Numbered from the stretch's first letter, positions 54,589 through 63,610 are shown. The stretch: 64,000 nucleotides of DNA from Chitinophaga varians (GCF_012641275.1 NZ_JABAIA010000001.1:2480001-2544000); one strand, 5' to 3'. Notes: a model not told the origin generated them from the letters alone. Numbers and translations: made by a program.

Positions 54589-55863
54589 CTAGTAGTGACA
54601 TTTTTGACATTCAGTACCACCTACCATTTCAACAGTCACACTATCGATCTTCTTATCTTTAATATCCTGATGAAGTTTCTCGAAGATGCTGTAGTAGTTG
54701 TTGTCAGCGAACTGCACTTTGGTAGTACGGTGGCAGTTGATACACCAGCCCATTGAGAGGTCGGCGAACTGATGTACTTCGTCCATTTCGGTGATGGCAC
54801 CGTGGCAGGTCTGACACTGTTGTTTACCGGCCACTGTGTGTTGGGAGTGGTTGAAGTAAACGTGGTCAGGCAGGTTGTGGATCTTGGTCCATTCGATAGG
54901 GCGACCTGGTTTGGTATACTTACCTTTTTCAGCGTCCCAGCCTACGTAATCGTATAATTTCGCGATTTCCGCAGTACCGTCAACTTTTTTGCCTTCAGCA
55001 GTAAACAGCTCAGGGCCGGAGTACTCTTTAATGGCTTTGTGACAGTTCATACAGATGTTCTCGGAAGGAATCATAGCATGCTTGCTCTTCTCGGCACCGG
55101 CGTGGCAATACAGACAGTTGATCTGGTTGATGCCGGCGTGCACTTTGTGGCTGTAGAAGATCGGCTGCTCAGGCATGTAGTCTTTCTGACGACCCAGCCC
55201 GATAGCTCCCTGGATGGTGAAATAACCGCCTACCATGAAGAGCAGGAGAATACCCAGTGCGATGTAAGCCTTGTTTTTGTAGAAGGGGATTGGCTCCGGA
55301 GTAGGATGGCCTTCTTTATCACCAGCAAGTTTGTTCAGGTTGCTGTTGATCTGCATCAGGATCAGGGCTACTACAGCCAGGATCAGGGTGATGATACCAA
55401 AAAGAAGACTGTTGTCGCTGCCTTGCTCTTTAGCACCGGCACCGCTAGTAGCAGGACCTTCTTTAGGAGTACCTACAGGTTTCGCCTCTTCAACTTTGAT
55501 GTACGCCAGGATGTCGTCAATATCTTCATTGCTTAATGAAGGGAAAGCCGTCATCGCGGTTTTGTTGTACTCATTAAAGAGGTCGTTGGCGTACTTGTCG
55601 CCAGACGCCAGTACGGAAGCGGAGTTGTGGATCCACTGGTGCAATAATTTCTTATCGGACCAGCGACCTTCTACACCCGCCAGTGCAGGACCTGTCAGCT
55701 TCTTATGGACATTGTGACATGAAGCGCAGTTTTGTTGGAAGATTTGCTTACCCTTGGCAGGATCCGCTGCTTTTACGGCAGAAAACGGAATTACTATACT
55801 AGCGCATAGAATAAGCACACTCACAAAATGCTTGCGCAAAAGAATGGAAACACGACGATACAC
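54589..55863 (-). CDS. actA: Alternative complex III multiheme cytochrome c subunit ActA, with fused N-terminal monoheme domain
   Basis: A 424-residue protein, first gene of the act operon. It has six CxxCH heme sites: CASCH (46-50), CLYCH (250-254), CMNCH (271-275), CQTCH (350-354), CINCH (374-378) and CQKCH (419-423). The first belongs to a separate class-I-like cytochrome c domain (about 34-125, Met104 a possible axial ligand). Two hydrophobic helices follow (about 155-171 and 199-217), then the pentaheme domain. Signal peptide about 1-32. In the well-known layout ActA is pentaheme, so the sixth heme domain is an extension. It may act as the electron wire to the aa3 oxidase, whose subunit II has no heme c. 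Confidence 0.93.
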   Translation of the reverse strand: MYRRVSILLRKHFVSVLILCASIVIPFSAVKAADPAKGKQIFQQNCASCHNVHKKLTGPALAGVEGRWSDKKLLHQWIHNSASVLASGDKYANDLFNEYNKTAMTAFPSLSNEDIDDILAYIKVEEAKPVGTPKEGPATSGAGAKEQGSDNSLLFGIITLILAVVALILMQINSNLNKLAGDKEGHPTPEPIPFYKNKAYIALGILLLFMVGGYFTIQGAIGLGRQKDYMPEQPIFYSHKVHAGINQINCLYCHAGAEKSKHAMIPSENICMNCHKAIKEYSGPELFTAEGKKVDGTAEIAKLYDYVGWDAEKGKYTKPGRPIEWTKIHNLPDHVYFNHSQHTVAGKQQCQTCHGAITEMDEVHQFADLSMGWCINCHRTTKVQFADNNYYSIFEKLHQDIKDKKIDSVTVEMVGGTECQKCHY

Positions 55864-56310
55864 AGCCTATATAGTTTAGATTTGACCTAAAGTTTCTTAA
55901 AAGTGCCAGCAAAAATAAGACACAATGTTGACAATTTACCAACAATTCTAAAAATTATTTGCCTTAAGAAATGCTTCATTTTTGCTCCCTGAACTGTAAC
56001 TTTTCTGCTGAAATCCTTTATGCTGGCTAATTTAGGAGTTATGCCCTCCAGACCTTTCAAAACTTATTATTTTCATTGAAAGTTCAATCCCCTTTTGCTG
56101 ACAGACCTATAAGTAGGAGGACAGGCGTTTTCAGCGGGATATAATATTATTATATGCTGATCAAAACTTCATAGCGGCTCCCTATATCCTTGCCACATAA
56201 TATATTATATGATCTCTGCCGCCTTAATTTACGGTAAGTATCTTATTTTTACCCTTAATAACCTGCCACCGGACAAGAATGTTCAAATCTGTCTGTAAAA
56301 TATTAGTCCC
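55864..56310. other. 447 bp divergent region between actA and the NlpE-like gene
   Basis: It contains the act operon promoter and two AT-rich palindromes (56139-56155 and 56199-56210). I see no coding frame or RNA gene. Confidence 0.6.
55910..55917 (-). promoter_or_regulatory. Candidate -7 element of the act-cox operon
   Basis: The minus strand reads TATTTTTG, a consensus match 46 bp upstream of the actA start. It could drive actABCDEF-coxB-coxA as one transcript of over 11 kb. Confidence 0.5.
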
Positions 56311-57063
56311 ATGCGTAAACTCATTTGCTTAACAACCCTGTTTGCCGCCCTCATGGCCTGCAACAATCATCCAACCTCCAAAACCGCCACCGACAGCACC
56401 GCTGCCGGCCAACAGCCCGCCACTGCCGCCAAACCCCATATCACAGGCACCTACCAGGGTACGCTGCCCTGCGCCGACTGCCCGGGGATGGACTACCAGA
56501 TCAGCCTCTTCGACGACCATACCTTTACCGAACTGGTATCCTACCAGGGAAGGGGACAGGGAATCGCCTTCACAGAGAAGGGTACCTGGCAGCAAATCAA
56601 CGATTCTATCGTCAGCATCCGGAAAAAAACAGATAGCACCTCTTTCCTGGCATCCGACAGCAAACTCCTCGTACTCGATAAGCAAGGCAAACGCATTGAA
56701 GGCGCCCTCGCCAGCAACTACGTCCTTAAACCGGTAGAAGGCGGCGACCGCCGCGACCTGCTGGCGCAAAAAGCCGGCGCCGGCATCACCTTCACCGCCA
56801 ACGGCAACGAACCTTTCTGGAGCCTCGACCTGGAAGCCCGGAAAATCCTGTTCCGCACCGCCTCCGGCGACAGCCTTGTGGCATCCCTCCCTGCGCCCAG
56901 GCCCAATACCGATACCCTGAAGGTATATACCACCCCGCAGCTGACACTTACCATCCGTAACACCATGTGCACGGACGACATGAGCGGGCTCATGCGCCCA
57001 AACAGCGTAGAGGTGAAGACAAAGGAACAAACTTATCATGGCTGCGGAGAGTTCCTGAAATAA
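56311..57063 (+). CDS. NlpE-like lipoprotein with C-terminal COG3650-type domain
   Basis: A 250-residue lipoprotein (signal MRKLICLTTLFAALMAC) with a Thr/Ala-rich linker. An NlpE N-terminal domain follows (about 45-145): GTYQGTLPCADCPGMDYQIS contains the CxxC typical of NlpE, then GTWQQINDSIVSI. The C-terminal part (about 160-250, FTANGNEPFWSLDL and the paired Cys in MCTDDMSG and YHGCGEF) looks like the COG3650 domain. NlpE senses envelope or copper stress in E. coli; a role here is inferred only. Confidence 0.8.
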   Translation: MRKLICLTTLFAALMACNNHPTSKTATDSTAAGQQPATAAKPHITGTYQGTLPCADCPGMDYQISLFDDHTFTELVSYQGRGQGIAFTEKGTWQQINDSIVSIRKKTDSTSFLASDSKLLVLDKQGKRIEGALASNYVLKPVEGGDRRDLLAQKAGAGITFTANGNEPFWSLDLEARKILFRTASGDSLVASLPAPRPNTDTLKVYTTPQLTLTIRNTMCTDDMSGLMRPNSVEVKTKEQTYHGCGEFLK

Positions 57064-57091
57064 CTCCCGGTCAAAAAAACATCTGAAATAG

Positions 57092-57099
57092 TACCTTTG
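57092..57099 (+). promoter_or_regulatory. Candidate -7 element of purN
   Basis: TACCTTTG, an exact consensus match 17 bp before the TTG start at 57117, implying a leader of only about 10 nt. Confidence 0.55.
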
Positions 57100-57116
57100 C
57101 GCGTAAAACAGTACTG

Positions 57117-57683
57117 TTGAAAAATATTGTCATTTTCGCATCGGGTGCAGGAAGCAACGCGCAAAAGATCATCGATCATTTCAGAAATTCGGATAAAGGC
57201 AGGGTGGCCCTGATTGTATGTAACAAACCCGGGGCAGGGGTGCTGGACATCGCCCAACGGGAAGGCATACCCGCCGTTTTAATTGACAAAGAGAAATTTT
57301 TCCATACGGACACATATGTACAGCTCCTGCAGGAGCAAGGTACGGACCTGATCGTGCTGGCCGGTTTCCTCTGGAAAGTGCCGGCCAACCTGGTACAGGC
57401 ATTTCCTAACCGGATCATCAACATCCACCCGGCCCTGCTCCCCAAGTACGGAGGCAAAGGCATGTACGGACACTTTGTACATGAAGCGGTGGTGGCTGCC
57501 AGGGAAACGGAAAGCGGCATCACGATCCATTTCGTCAATGAAAAATATGATGACGGAGAACCCATCCTCCAGGAACGTTGCATCGTTACTCCTGAAGACA
57601 CTCCGGAGACTGTTGCCCGCAAGGTGCAGGCACTGGAGCATCAATGGTTTCCGGTAATTGTGGAACGAATATTGCTAAAATAA
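57117..57683 (+). CDS. purN: Phosphoribosylglycinamide formyltransferase
   Basis: PurN transfers a formyl group from 10-formyltetrahydrofolate to GAR in purine synthesis. The 188-residue protein has IVIFASGAGSNAQKII (substrate phosphate loop), the catalytic Asn and His in INIHPALLPKYGGKGMYG, and the catalytic Asp in KYDDGEPILQ. The start is TTG, because the conserved beginning MKNIVIFASG lies exactly there and no ATG is available nearby. Promoter and very short leader agree with that. Confidence 0.94.
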   Translation: MKNIVIFASGAGSNAQKIIDHFRNSDKGRVALIVCNKPGAGVLDIAQREGIPAVLIDKEKFFHTDTYVQLLQEQGTDLIVLAGFLWKVPANLVQAFPNRIINIHPALLPKYGGKGMYGHFVHEAVVAARETESGITIHFVNEKYDDGEPILQERCIVTPEDTPETVARKVQALEHQWFPVIVERILLK

Positions 57684-57687
57684 CAGA

Positions 57688-57719
57688 CGGTGTGCGGCCC
57701 CACCAGCTGCCGCACACCG
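57688..57719. terminator. Hairpin after purN
   Basis: Perfect 11 bp arms CGGTGTGCGGC and GCCGCACACCG around a 10-base loop, 5 bp after the purN stop. No T tract follows, so termination is uncertain. Confidence 0.5.
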
Positions 57720-57755
57720 CCCGTCAACCCTCACCCTTAGCTACCTACTAACTGT

Positions 57756-58427
57756 ATGAAAAAGACTTTGTTGCTTATCGGAATACTCTCTTTGTCTTTT
57801 GCCTTCTCCTATGCCCAGGAAGATGGAAAACGGTTCAGGTCTACCTATCTCAAAATAAATCCCACCACCCTGATCAATGAACTGGACATCGTTCTGGAAC
57901 AGGACATCTCTGATAAAATCAGTATAGAACTGGGCATCAGTGGCATCTATACCGACTACCCCGACTATGTGCTGGCCAAAAAGATCGATATCGGCCAGAA
58001 AAAACCGGACATCACTACTGAACAGTTTGTGGATGGCGCAGGACTGGGATTCAGGGCAGGGCTTCGCTATTATCTGATCACCAAGGAAATAGGCCCCAGC
58101 TCGGCTGCCGGAACCTACTTTGAACCGGTACTGATCTTTAAAAAAGTGTTCTATTCCAACCAGGATGTAACCCTGAACAACAATACCTACACCAACTCCG
58201 CCTCCAAAGATGTATATGCCATACAATTATTAGTAGGCCGCCAGTTCCGCAGGGAGAAACTGGTGCTCGATCCCTATTTCGGCATCGGCCTCCGGGGCAA
58301 AGCCTACCACTCGGATAACTATGTGCTCGGCGACGACGGAGTGGTAAACCGTAATAAAGGCACGCTGGTGAGCGTATTGCCCAGCCTGCACCTTGGTATC
58401 AAACTGGGCCTCCGCCTTCGTAAATAA
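57756..58427 (+). CDS. Exported beta-barrel-like protein of unknown function
   Basis: A 223-residue protein with a signal peptide (about 1-21, ending SYAQ) and alternating amphipathic strands to the end (LKINPTTLINELDIVLEQ, ISIELGISGIYTDY, GLGFRAGLRYYLI, DPYFGIGLRGKAY, PSLHLGIKLGLRL). It resembles the DUF3575-like small outer-membrane barrels of Bacteroidota. No specific function is recognisable. It ends 7 bp from the convergent receptor gene. Confidence 0.65.
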   Translation: MKKTLLLIGILSLSFAFSYAQEDGKRFRSTYLKINPTTLINELDIVLEQDISDKISIELGISGIYTDYPDYVLAKKIDIGQKKPDITTEQFVDGAGLGFRAGLRYYLITKEIGPSSAAGTYFEPVLIFKKVFYSNQDVTLNNNTYTNSASKDVYAIQLLVGRQFRREKLVLDPYFGIGLRGKAYHSDNYVLGDDGVVNRNKGTLVSVLPSLHLGIKLGLRLRK

Positions 58428-58434
58428 CCATTAT

Positions 58435-60897
58435 CTAAAAAGGAACTATCACCTTCGCGCTGAAATTACGCCCCATATTATAAATGCCCGTGCGGCCATT
58501 GGGGGAACTGCTATAGTATTCGAAATATTTCAACCGGTTCATGTTGGCCTGATAGGCGACATCAAATACATTGTCCAGCTGGAAAAACAGCTCCATCACC
58601 GTCTTTCCCTTCCTATTTACAATACCGGAGCCTGCTCCCACATTCATCAGCGTATAGCCGGCAGTGTAAGTCTCGGTATTATCGACTCCGTAAAAATGAC
58701 GCTGTGCAGAAAACCGGTCCGCTCCGACCCGCACATAAGCCTTGGAGAACACGCCAAAGTTGCGGGATGCGGTGGCCTTGACGGCTGAACGCATATGCAG
58801 CGGCGGTATAAAAGGCAGGTAGCGGGCTGCATCGCCATGTAAGTCAATGAGCGCCTGGTTGCGGTTACGCCCTTCCGTATAGGCGGCGCTGTTATCCATG
58901 GTCAACCAGGGCACGGTACGCGGACGCAGATTTACACCCACTTCTGCCCCATACAGCCGCGCACCGGATTGCTGGTAACGATACGTAGCGTTGCCGGGCA
59001 CTATCACCACCGGCTCGCCAGCGGCATCATACAATCGCGCCTGGTAGATGTAATTCTCGATGTTATTGTGAAACACTTCCACGCTGATGTCCAGGTCGGG
59101 CAGATAAGCCAGGAAACCAAGGTCCTGCTGGAGACTGAATTCCGGCTTAAACTCCCGGTTGCCCAGGTATACGATGTGTGCGCCGGGGTCAAGCCCGTTG
59201 GAACCGATTTCCGTTATATTGGGCGCCCGGTAGCCCCGGGCAATGTTAGCCTTCAATAGCACCCGCTGGCTCAGGTTCCAGGTAACGCCCAGGCTGCCGG
59301 AGATACCGGTGTAGTTATGCCCGAAAGCGGGGAACTGCAACGTTGCGCCGGCGGTATCCGGCAGGTCGTATTTTTTATCGAAACCATTGTCCTTGTTGGG
59401 ACCTACATAAAAATCGTTCCAGCGGATATGCCGGCTGTCATATCGAAGGCCACCGGAAATGTCCAGTTGGCCGATGGTCTTCTTCGCAAAGAAAAACCCA
59501 CCGATATCAAACAGGTTGTAATCCGGAATGGGGAAGTCTGTGGCGTTACGACTGCGGTTAAGCTGGTACATGCCATTTACGCCCACTGTGGTTTCCACGC
59601 CGGCGAGGGCCGGCAGGTTGTACCGAAGATCGTAGTTGAGCGTGTTGAGCACAACGTACAGTCCCGGCTGGACCGGCATTTCCGGATGATTATATTCCCG
59701 GCGCACGCTCTGTTGCAGACCCAGCAAGGTGTTGATGTCGCCTTTGCCAAGCTGCCAACGGGTACGGTTATATAACCGGTAATGTTGAATATGCTGATGC
59801 AATGGGTTCAGGGTATAGGTGCGCAGCTCGTTGTCCGGCACGATGGGCCTGTCTTTGATATCGTCATCGGCATCCTTTATTTGACGGGTAAATTTGCGGG
59901 TCAGCGAATCCCGGCTGCCATCGGGGATTTCCTGGGTATTATCATACAGGCTGGCGCCCCATTGTGAATGTCCCCAGGATTTATCCACCCGGGCCAGCGC
60001 GGAAATGTTGTACTCACGGAAAGCAGTGCCATACACGAAACCATCAATTTTATTGCGATAGTTGTGGGCGGTTTTTATGGTGCCGCGCAGTACATATTTC
60101 CAGTCATTTTTGCTGTAGGCCAGTCCCAGTGAAGAGCCGATCATGCCGTTGTTGGTTTGATAGTCTGTCAGGAAACTGCCTTTGAGTTTGCCCGGTCCGG
60201 TTTCCGGCACGTCGGGGATCATATTGATAACACCGGCGAGCGCATCGGAGCCGTAAGTCAGACTGGCAGGGCCTTTTACAACTTCCGCCCTTGCTATGCC
60301 GTACTGATCTACTTCGATACCATGTTCATCGCCCCATTGTTGTCCTTCCTGCCGTACGCCGTCGAAGAGCGTTAATACGCGGTTGTATCCGAGGCCGCGG
60401 ATAAAGGGTTTGGAGATGTTAGGCCCTGTGGTGACGGCGCTCACGCCGGGTACGCCTTTTACGATCGCATCAATGATATTGCTGTTTACGTGCATGTTCA
60501 TGTCCCGCTTGCCTATAACGGCAATGGGTATAGGATTTTTGCGCACGGCCGTAGCGCGCGACACGCCTGTTACCACCACTTCGTTGAGTTTCGACAGGTC
60601 TTCTTCCAGCGTGATGTCCAACGTAATGGTCTGATTGCTGCGGATGCTTTTTTTCAGCGTCACTGGTTGGTATCCGATCATCGATACTTTGATATCGTAT
60701 GTTCCGGGTTGTACGTTCCGGACCAGGAACGTTCCCTGTTGATCCGCCACAGCACCGGATTTCAACGCTGGTATGGCAACGTTTGCAAATTGTACCGGTT
60801 TACCGCCGGCAGTAATTTTTCCCTTGATGGTCCCCTGTTGTGCTTGCGACGATAGCATCAACAACAGGGCACCCAGTAGTGTAAATAAATGTTTCAT
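58435..60897 (-). CDS. TonB-dependent outer-membrane receptor (metal uptake likely)
   Basis: An 820-residue receptor: signal peptide (about 1-19), carboxypeptidase-like regulatory domain (about 22-105, GTIKGKITAGGKPVQFANVA), plug (about 120-245) and a 22-strand-type barrel ending NFSAKVIVPF. The plug segments GPNISKPFIRGLGYNRVL and DEHGIEVDQYGIARAEVVKG with GSDALAGVINM recall zinc and copper receptors such as ZnuD. This agrees with the COG0523 and MerC-like genes upstream. The ATG at 60897 is preferred because the signal peptide begins there. A DtxR-like palindrome lies upstream of the promoter. Confidence 0.88.
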   Translation of the reverse strand: MKHLFTLLGALLLMLSSQAQQGTIKGKITAGGKPVQFANVAIPALKSGAVADQQGTFLVRNVQPGTYDIKVSMIGYQPVTLKKSIRSNQTITLDITLEEDLSKLNEVVVTGVSRATAVRKNPIPIAVIGKRDMNMHVNSNIIDAIVKGVPGVSAVTTGPNISKPFIRGLGYNRVLTLFDGVRQEGQQWGDEHGIEVDQYGIARAEVVKGPASLTYGSDALAGVINMIPDVPETGPGKLKGSFLTDYQTNNGMIGSSLGLAYSKNDWKYVLRGTIKTAHNYRNKIDGFVYGTAFREYNISALARVDKSWGHSQWGASLYDNTQEIPDGSRDSLTRKFTRQIKDADDDIKDRPIVPDNELRTYTLNPLHQHIQHYRLYNRTRWQLGKGDINTLLGLQQSVRREYNHPEMPVQPGLYVVLNTLNYDLRYNLPALAGVETTVGVNGMYQLNRSRNATDFPIPDYNLFDIGGFFFAKKTIGQLDISGGLRYDSRHIRWNDFYVGPNKDNGFDKKYDLPDTAGATLQFPAFGHNYTGISGSLGVTWNLSQRVLLKANIARGYRAPNITEIGSNGLDPGAHIVYLGNREFKPEFSLQQDLGFLAYLPDLDISVEVFHNNIENYIYQARLYDAAGEPVVIVPGNATYRYQQSGARLYGAEVGVNLRPRTVPWLTMDNSAAYTEGRNRNQALIDLHGDAARYLPFIPPLHMRSAVKATASRNFGVFSKAYVRVGADRFSAQRHFYGVDNTETYTAGYTLMNVGAGSGIVNRKGKTVMELFFQLDNVFDVAYQANMNRLKYFEYYSSSPNGRTGIYNMGRNFSAKVIVPF

Positions 60898-60986
60898 GCA
60901 AAATCTGACACTTGTAGGTAAAGCAGGCGCACGGGGTCCCGGGATAAGTGATGACACTTCCCCGTGCGACTGCGGTTATTTTTTCA

Positions 60987-60994
60987 CAAAACTA
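60987..60994 (-). promoter_or_regulatory. Candidate -7 element of the TonB-dependent receptor gene
   Basis: The minus strand reads TAGTTTTG, a consensus match about 90 bp upstream of the receptor start. Confidence 0.5.
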
Positions 60995-61025
60995 TAATCT
61001 TATTTTACACTAGCCTTAATTATTA

Positions 61026-61047
61026 TTTAGACTAATCTAAATTTAGA
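61026..61047. promoter_or_regulatory. DtxR-like palindrome upstream of the receptor gene
   Basis: TTTAGACTAATCTAAA (61026-61041) has perfect 6 bp arms TTTAGA/TCTAAA, and a third half-site TTTAGA follows at 61042-61047. The spacing TTAG-N6-CTAA recalls DtxR/IdeR/MntR operators. It sits about 32 bp upstream of the receptor -7 element, so metal-dependent control of the receptor is likely. Confidence 0.55.
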
Positions 61048-61154
61048 TTTTTATAATCGGGAGATGAGTGGGCCGGTGGCGGAACACGCCATGCATAAAG
61101 GAACAAGGTGGTCAATAACAGCAGGAAGGCCCCGTTTGAATCTATCGGCAGGGG

Positions 61155-62339
61155 TTACATGGCCGGAAAAGGATCGCGGAAAATACTTCCCTGTACATAG
61201 AGGTCCACTTCCGTTTCAGTACAGAGACAACGGTCCAGCTCCGCTGTAATAGTGGCCTGGTCCATATCCTGTCCGATCAGCACCAATTCATTGTAACGGT
61301 CAGCGAAACGTTCGTCCCAGCGGCTGGTGACCAACTGATACGTTTCTTCATCCAGGTCCCACTGCTGGCGGGGGATGGCGCACCACCAGTAGCCTGCTTT
61401 CTCCGCGCGGAGGGAACCGCCGGCCTGGCTCCAGTTGACCGCCAGCTTCGGTCGCGACGCCAGCCAGAACAGTCCTTTGCTGCGGATGATGTTACCCGGC
61501 CAGTCTTCATTCAGATATCGCCAGAAACGTTCCGGGTGGAAAGGTTTCCTGCTCCGGTATACGAAAGAACCGATGCCATATTCCTCCATTTCCGGTGTAT
61601 GCTCCTGTTCCAGTTCCGCCTGCCAGCCGGCACTTTGCGAGGTTGTTTCAAAATCAAATAAACCAGTGTCCAGTATCTGGTCCAGCGGCACCTGGCCGTT
61701 TACCGCTTCTGTAATCACAGCGGTGGCATTGAGCTTACGCAGCAGCGCTTTCAGATTCCCCAGTTGGTCCGGGGTGACGAGATCACATTTATTCAGCACA
61801 ATGACGTTGGCAAATTCCACCTGATCGGTGAGCAGGTTCACAATGGTCCGCTGGTCGGCGGTATCTGTTGCCAGGCCTTCGTCCTGTAAGCGTGCGATGC
61901 TGCTGTAGTCCCGTGCGAAGTTGTAAGCGTCCACTACGGTCACCATGGTATCCAGGCGGCTAACGGCGCTCAGGTCTATGCCATTGTTTTCATCCTGGTA
62001 ACAGAATGTTTGCGCTACCGGCACCGGTTCTGAGATACCGGTGGATTCAATCAGCAGGTAATCGAACCGGTTTTCCCTGGCCAACTGTTCCACCGCTATG
62101 AGCAGATCATCACGCAGGGTACAGCAAATGCAGCCGTTGCTCATTTCCACCAGTCGCTCTTCTGTTTTGTGCAACGTGTTTTCATTCTTCACCAGTTGAG
62201 CGTCAATATTCACTTCGCTCATGTCGTTAACGATAACGGCTACACGAAGATTTTCACGGTTATGTAACACGTGGTTCAGGAGCGTAGTTTTCCCTGCGCC
62301 GAGGAAGCCACTCAGCACGGTAACGGGCAATTTTTTCAT
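61155..62339 (-). CDS. COG0523 (CobW-like) GTPase, putative zinc chaperone
   Basis: A 394-residue G3E GTPase. Walker A is [15 protein letters not shown] (about 11-25); the metal-binding CxCC motif is in [12 protein letters not shown] (about 70-81); the switch/base motif is NKCDLV; and the CobW C-terminal domain covers about 255-394 ([27 protein letters not shown]). COG0523 proteins under Fur/Zur-type control are metallochaperones that help under zinc shortage. It lies 9 bp after the merC-like gene, and both share an operator. Confidence 0.9.
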   Translation of the reverse strand: MKKLPVTVLSGFLGAGKTTLLNHVLHNRENLRVAVIVNDMSEVNIDAQLVKNENTLHKTEERLVEMSNGCICCTLRDDLLIAVEQLARENRFDYLLIESTGISEPVPVAQTFCYQDENNGIDLSAVSRLDTMVTVVDAYNFARDYSSIARLQDEGLATDTADQRTIVNLLTDQVEFANVIVLNKCDLVTPDQLGNLKALLRKLNATAVITEAVNGQVPLDQILDTGLFDFETTSQSAGWQAELEQEHTPEMEEYGIGSFVYRSRKPFHPERFWRYLNEDWPGNIIRSKGLFWLASRPKLAVNWSQAGGSLRAEKAGYWWCAIPRQQWDLDEETYQLVTSRWDERFADRYNELVLIGQDMDQATITAELDRCLCTETEVDLYVQGSIFRDPFPAM

Positions 62340-62348
62340 ATAATATAG

Positions 62349-62747
62349 TTAGTGATGCTTATGTATCCTGCAATAGCGGCGATGGCGCTGATTGAGCAGG
62401 TGCGCGCCAACGATAGCGCCGGCTCCGATGCATATCAGGGTGTATTCCCAGGAGGCCGCGGCGGTCCAGAAATGTCCGGCCAGCAACAGGGCAAAACCCG
62501 CAATAAACAGTAACAGTGGCAACAGCCGGCGGTGGTGGCGCAGGTACCCCTGGCCCAGGGCCAGCACGCCTATGCCAAAGGAAAACAGCAACAGGCAATA
62601 CTCCAGCAACGTGTTTTCCGTTATTTCCATTCCCAGTAGCGGAAGCGCAGCAAATACCAGCGGCAGCAGCGCGCAATGTACCGCACAGATCATAGAAGCC
62701 CCTATTCCTATCATGTCCAGATTCATTCTTCTAAATATATTCTCCAC
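62349..62747 (-). CDS. MerC-domain membrane protein
   Basis: A 132-residue protein with four transmembrane helices. The first helix carries the MerC signature DMIGIGASMICAVHCALLPL (Cys and Cys-x2 near residue 22-25). The C terminus is His-rich (NQRHRRYCRIHKHH). MerC was named for mercury uptake, but such stand-alone copies in Bacteroidota accompany zinc genes, and no other mer gene is present. First gene of a two-gene operon with the COG0523 GTPase. Confidence 0.85.
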   Translation of the reverse strand: MENIFRRMNLDMIGIGASMICAVHCALLPLVFAALPLLGMEITENTLLEYCLLLFSFGIGVLALGQGYLRHHRRLLPLLLFIAGFALLLAGHFWTAAASWEYTLICIGAGAIVGAHLLNQRHRRYCRIHKHH

Positions 62748-62771
62748 CTTACCTGAATTTTGATCCTGTCA

Positions 62772-62779
62772 CAAAACTA
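62772..62779 (-). promoter_or_regulatory. Candidate -7 element of the merC-COG0523 operon
   Basis: The minus strand reads TAGTTTTG, 25 bp upstream of the merC-like start. The palindromic operator lies 7 bp further upstream. Confidence 0.55.
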
Positions 62780-62786
62780 TGTAATT

Positions 62787-62803
62787 TTGCAACAATGTTG
62801 CAA
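62787..62803. promoter_or_regulatory. Perfect 8-1-8 palindrome, probable Fur/Zur-type operator
   Basis: TTGCAACAATGTTGCAA: the two 8 bp arms are exact inverted copies around one central base. The odd-length, AT-edged form suits a Fur-superfamily dimer site. It overlaps the spacer region of the merC promoter, so binding would repress. A Fur-family gene begins 0.8 kb to the right. Confidence 0.65.
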
Positions 62804-62916
62804 ATAAAAAACAACTCGATTTGAACATATTTTTAAAAATAATTTCTAATCGGTTGATCATCTATCTAAAACAGGGTAAAATAGCTTTACATGATTCGTG
62901 TCTGTCAAACAAGTGT

Positions 62917-62924
62917 TACCTTTG
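62917..62924 (+). promoter_or_regulatory. Candidate -7 element of the second SCO gene
   Basis: TACCTTTG, an exact consensus match 45 bp upstream of the ATG at 62970; the Fur-family gene follows on the same transcript. Confidence 0.55.
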
Positions 62925-62969
62925 TGCATTGACTAATTTTTGACGTTAAACAGCGGGGATTTTTCACCT

Positions 62970-63596
62970 ATGTCTAAGAAAGCGATCTTATATATTGTAT
63001 TTTTTACCGTGCTGAGCCTCGGATTTCTGGGATATGCCGGTTATGTTATTAAAGGGGAAAGAGGTACTTTTCTGGGTAAGGAAAAATTGCCGGTCCTCGG
63101 CGCACCGGGGCATACCGTTCAGGGCTTTTCCTTTACAGACCAGGACGGCCATACCAAAAGCAAGGCAGACGTGCAGGGCAAAATTTATGTAGCGGAATAT
63201 TTTTTCACTACCTGTACCGGTATTTGTCCGAAGATGAATGCCAATATGGAAAAAGTATACGCGAAATATAAAGACAAACCGAACTTCCTGATCCTGTCAC
63301 ATACGGTAGATCCCGAACATGACAGCGTTCCGGTATTAAAAGCCTACGCCGAAAAACATGGTGCAGACTCCAAAAACTGGTGGTTCCTCACCGGTAGCAA
63401 AAAAGAGCTGTACGCACTTGCCCGTCAGGGTTACCTGGTGGATGACGGCACCTACACCGGCGACGAAGACTTTGTACACACGCAGTGGTTCGCACTGGTA
63501 GACAAAACCGGGCAGATACGCGGCCTGTACGAAGGCACCAAAAAACAAGACGTAGACAAACTGATTGACGATATAGACCGATTAATGGAAGAATAA
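62970..63596 (+). CDS. SCO1/SenC family protein, second copy
   Basis: A 208-residue thioredoxin-fold protein anchored by one N-terminal helix (about 5-25). Copper ligands: YFFTTCTGICPKMN (CxxxC) and the His in DEDFVHTQWFAL. It is the second SCO protein of the window but shares little with the one at 40738 outside the motifs. It lies 14 bp before the Fur-family gene. The ATG at 62970 starts the membrane anchor; an upstream ACG-rich stretch is open but unlikely to be translated. Confidence 0.88.
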   Translation: MSKKAILYIVFFTVLSLGFLGYAGYVIKGERGTFLGKEKLPVLGAPGHTVQGFSFTDQDGHTKSKADVQGKIYVAEYFFTTCTGICPKMNANMEKVYAKYKDKPNFLILSHTVDPEHDSVPVLKAYAEKHGADSKNWWFLTGSKKELYALARQGYLVDDGTYTGDEDFVHTQWFALVDKTGQIRGLYEGTKKQDVDKLIDDIDRLMEE

Positions 63597-63610
63597 AAGT
63601 TTTTTTCATC

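Noticed and set aside
62349..62747. Mercury resistance operon
   Set aside because: The MerC-like gene has no merA, merT, merP or merR near it; its partner is a COG0523 GTPase.
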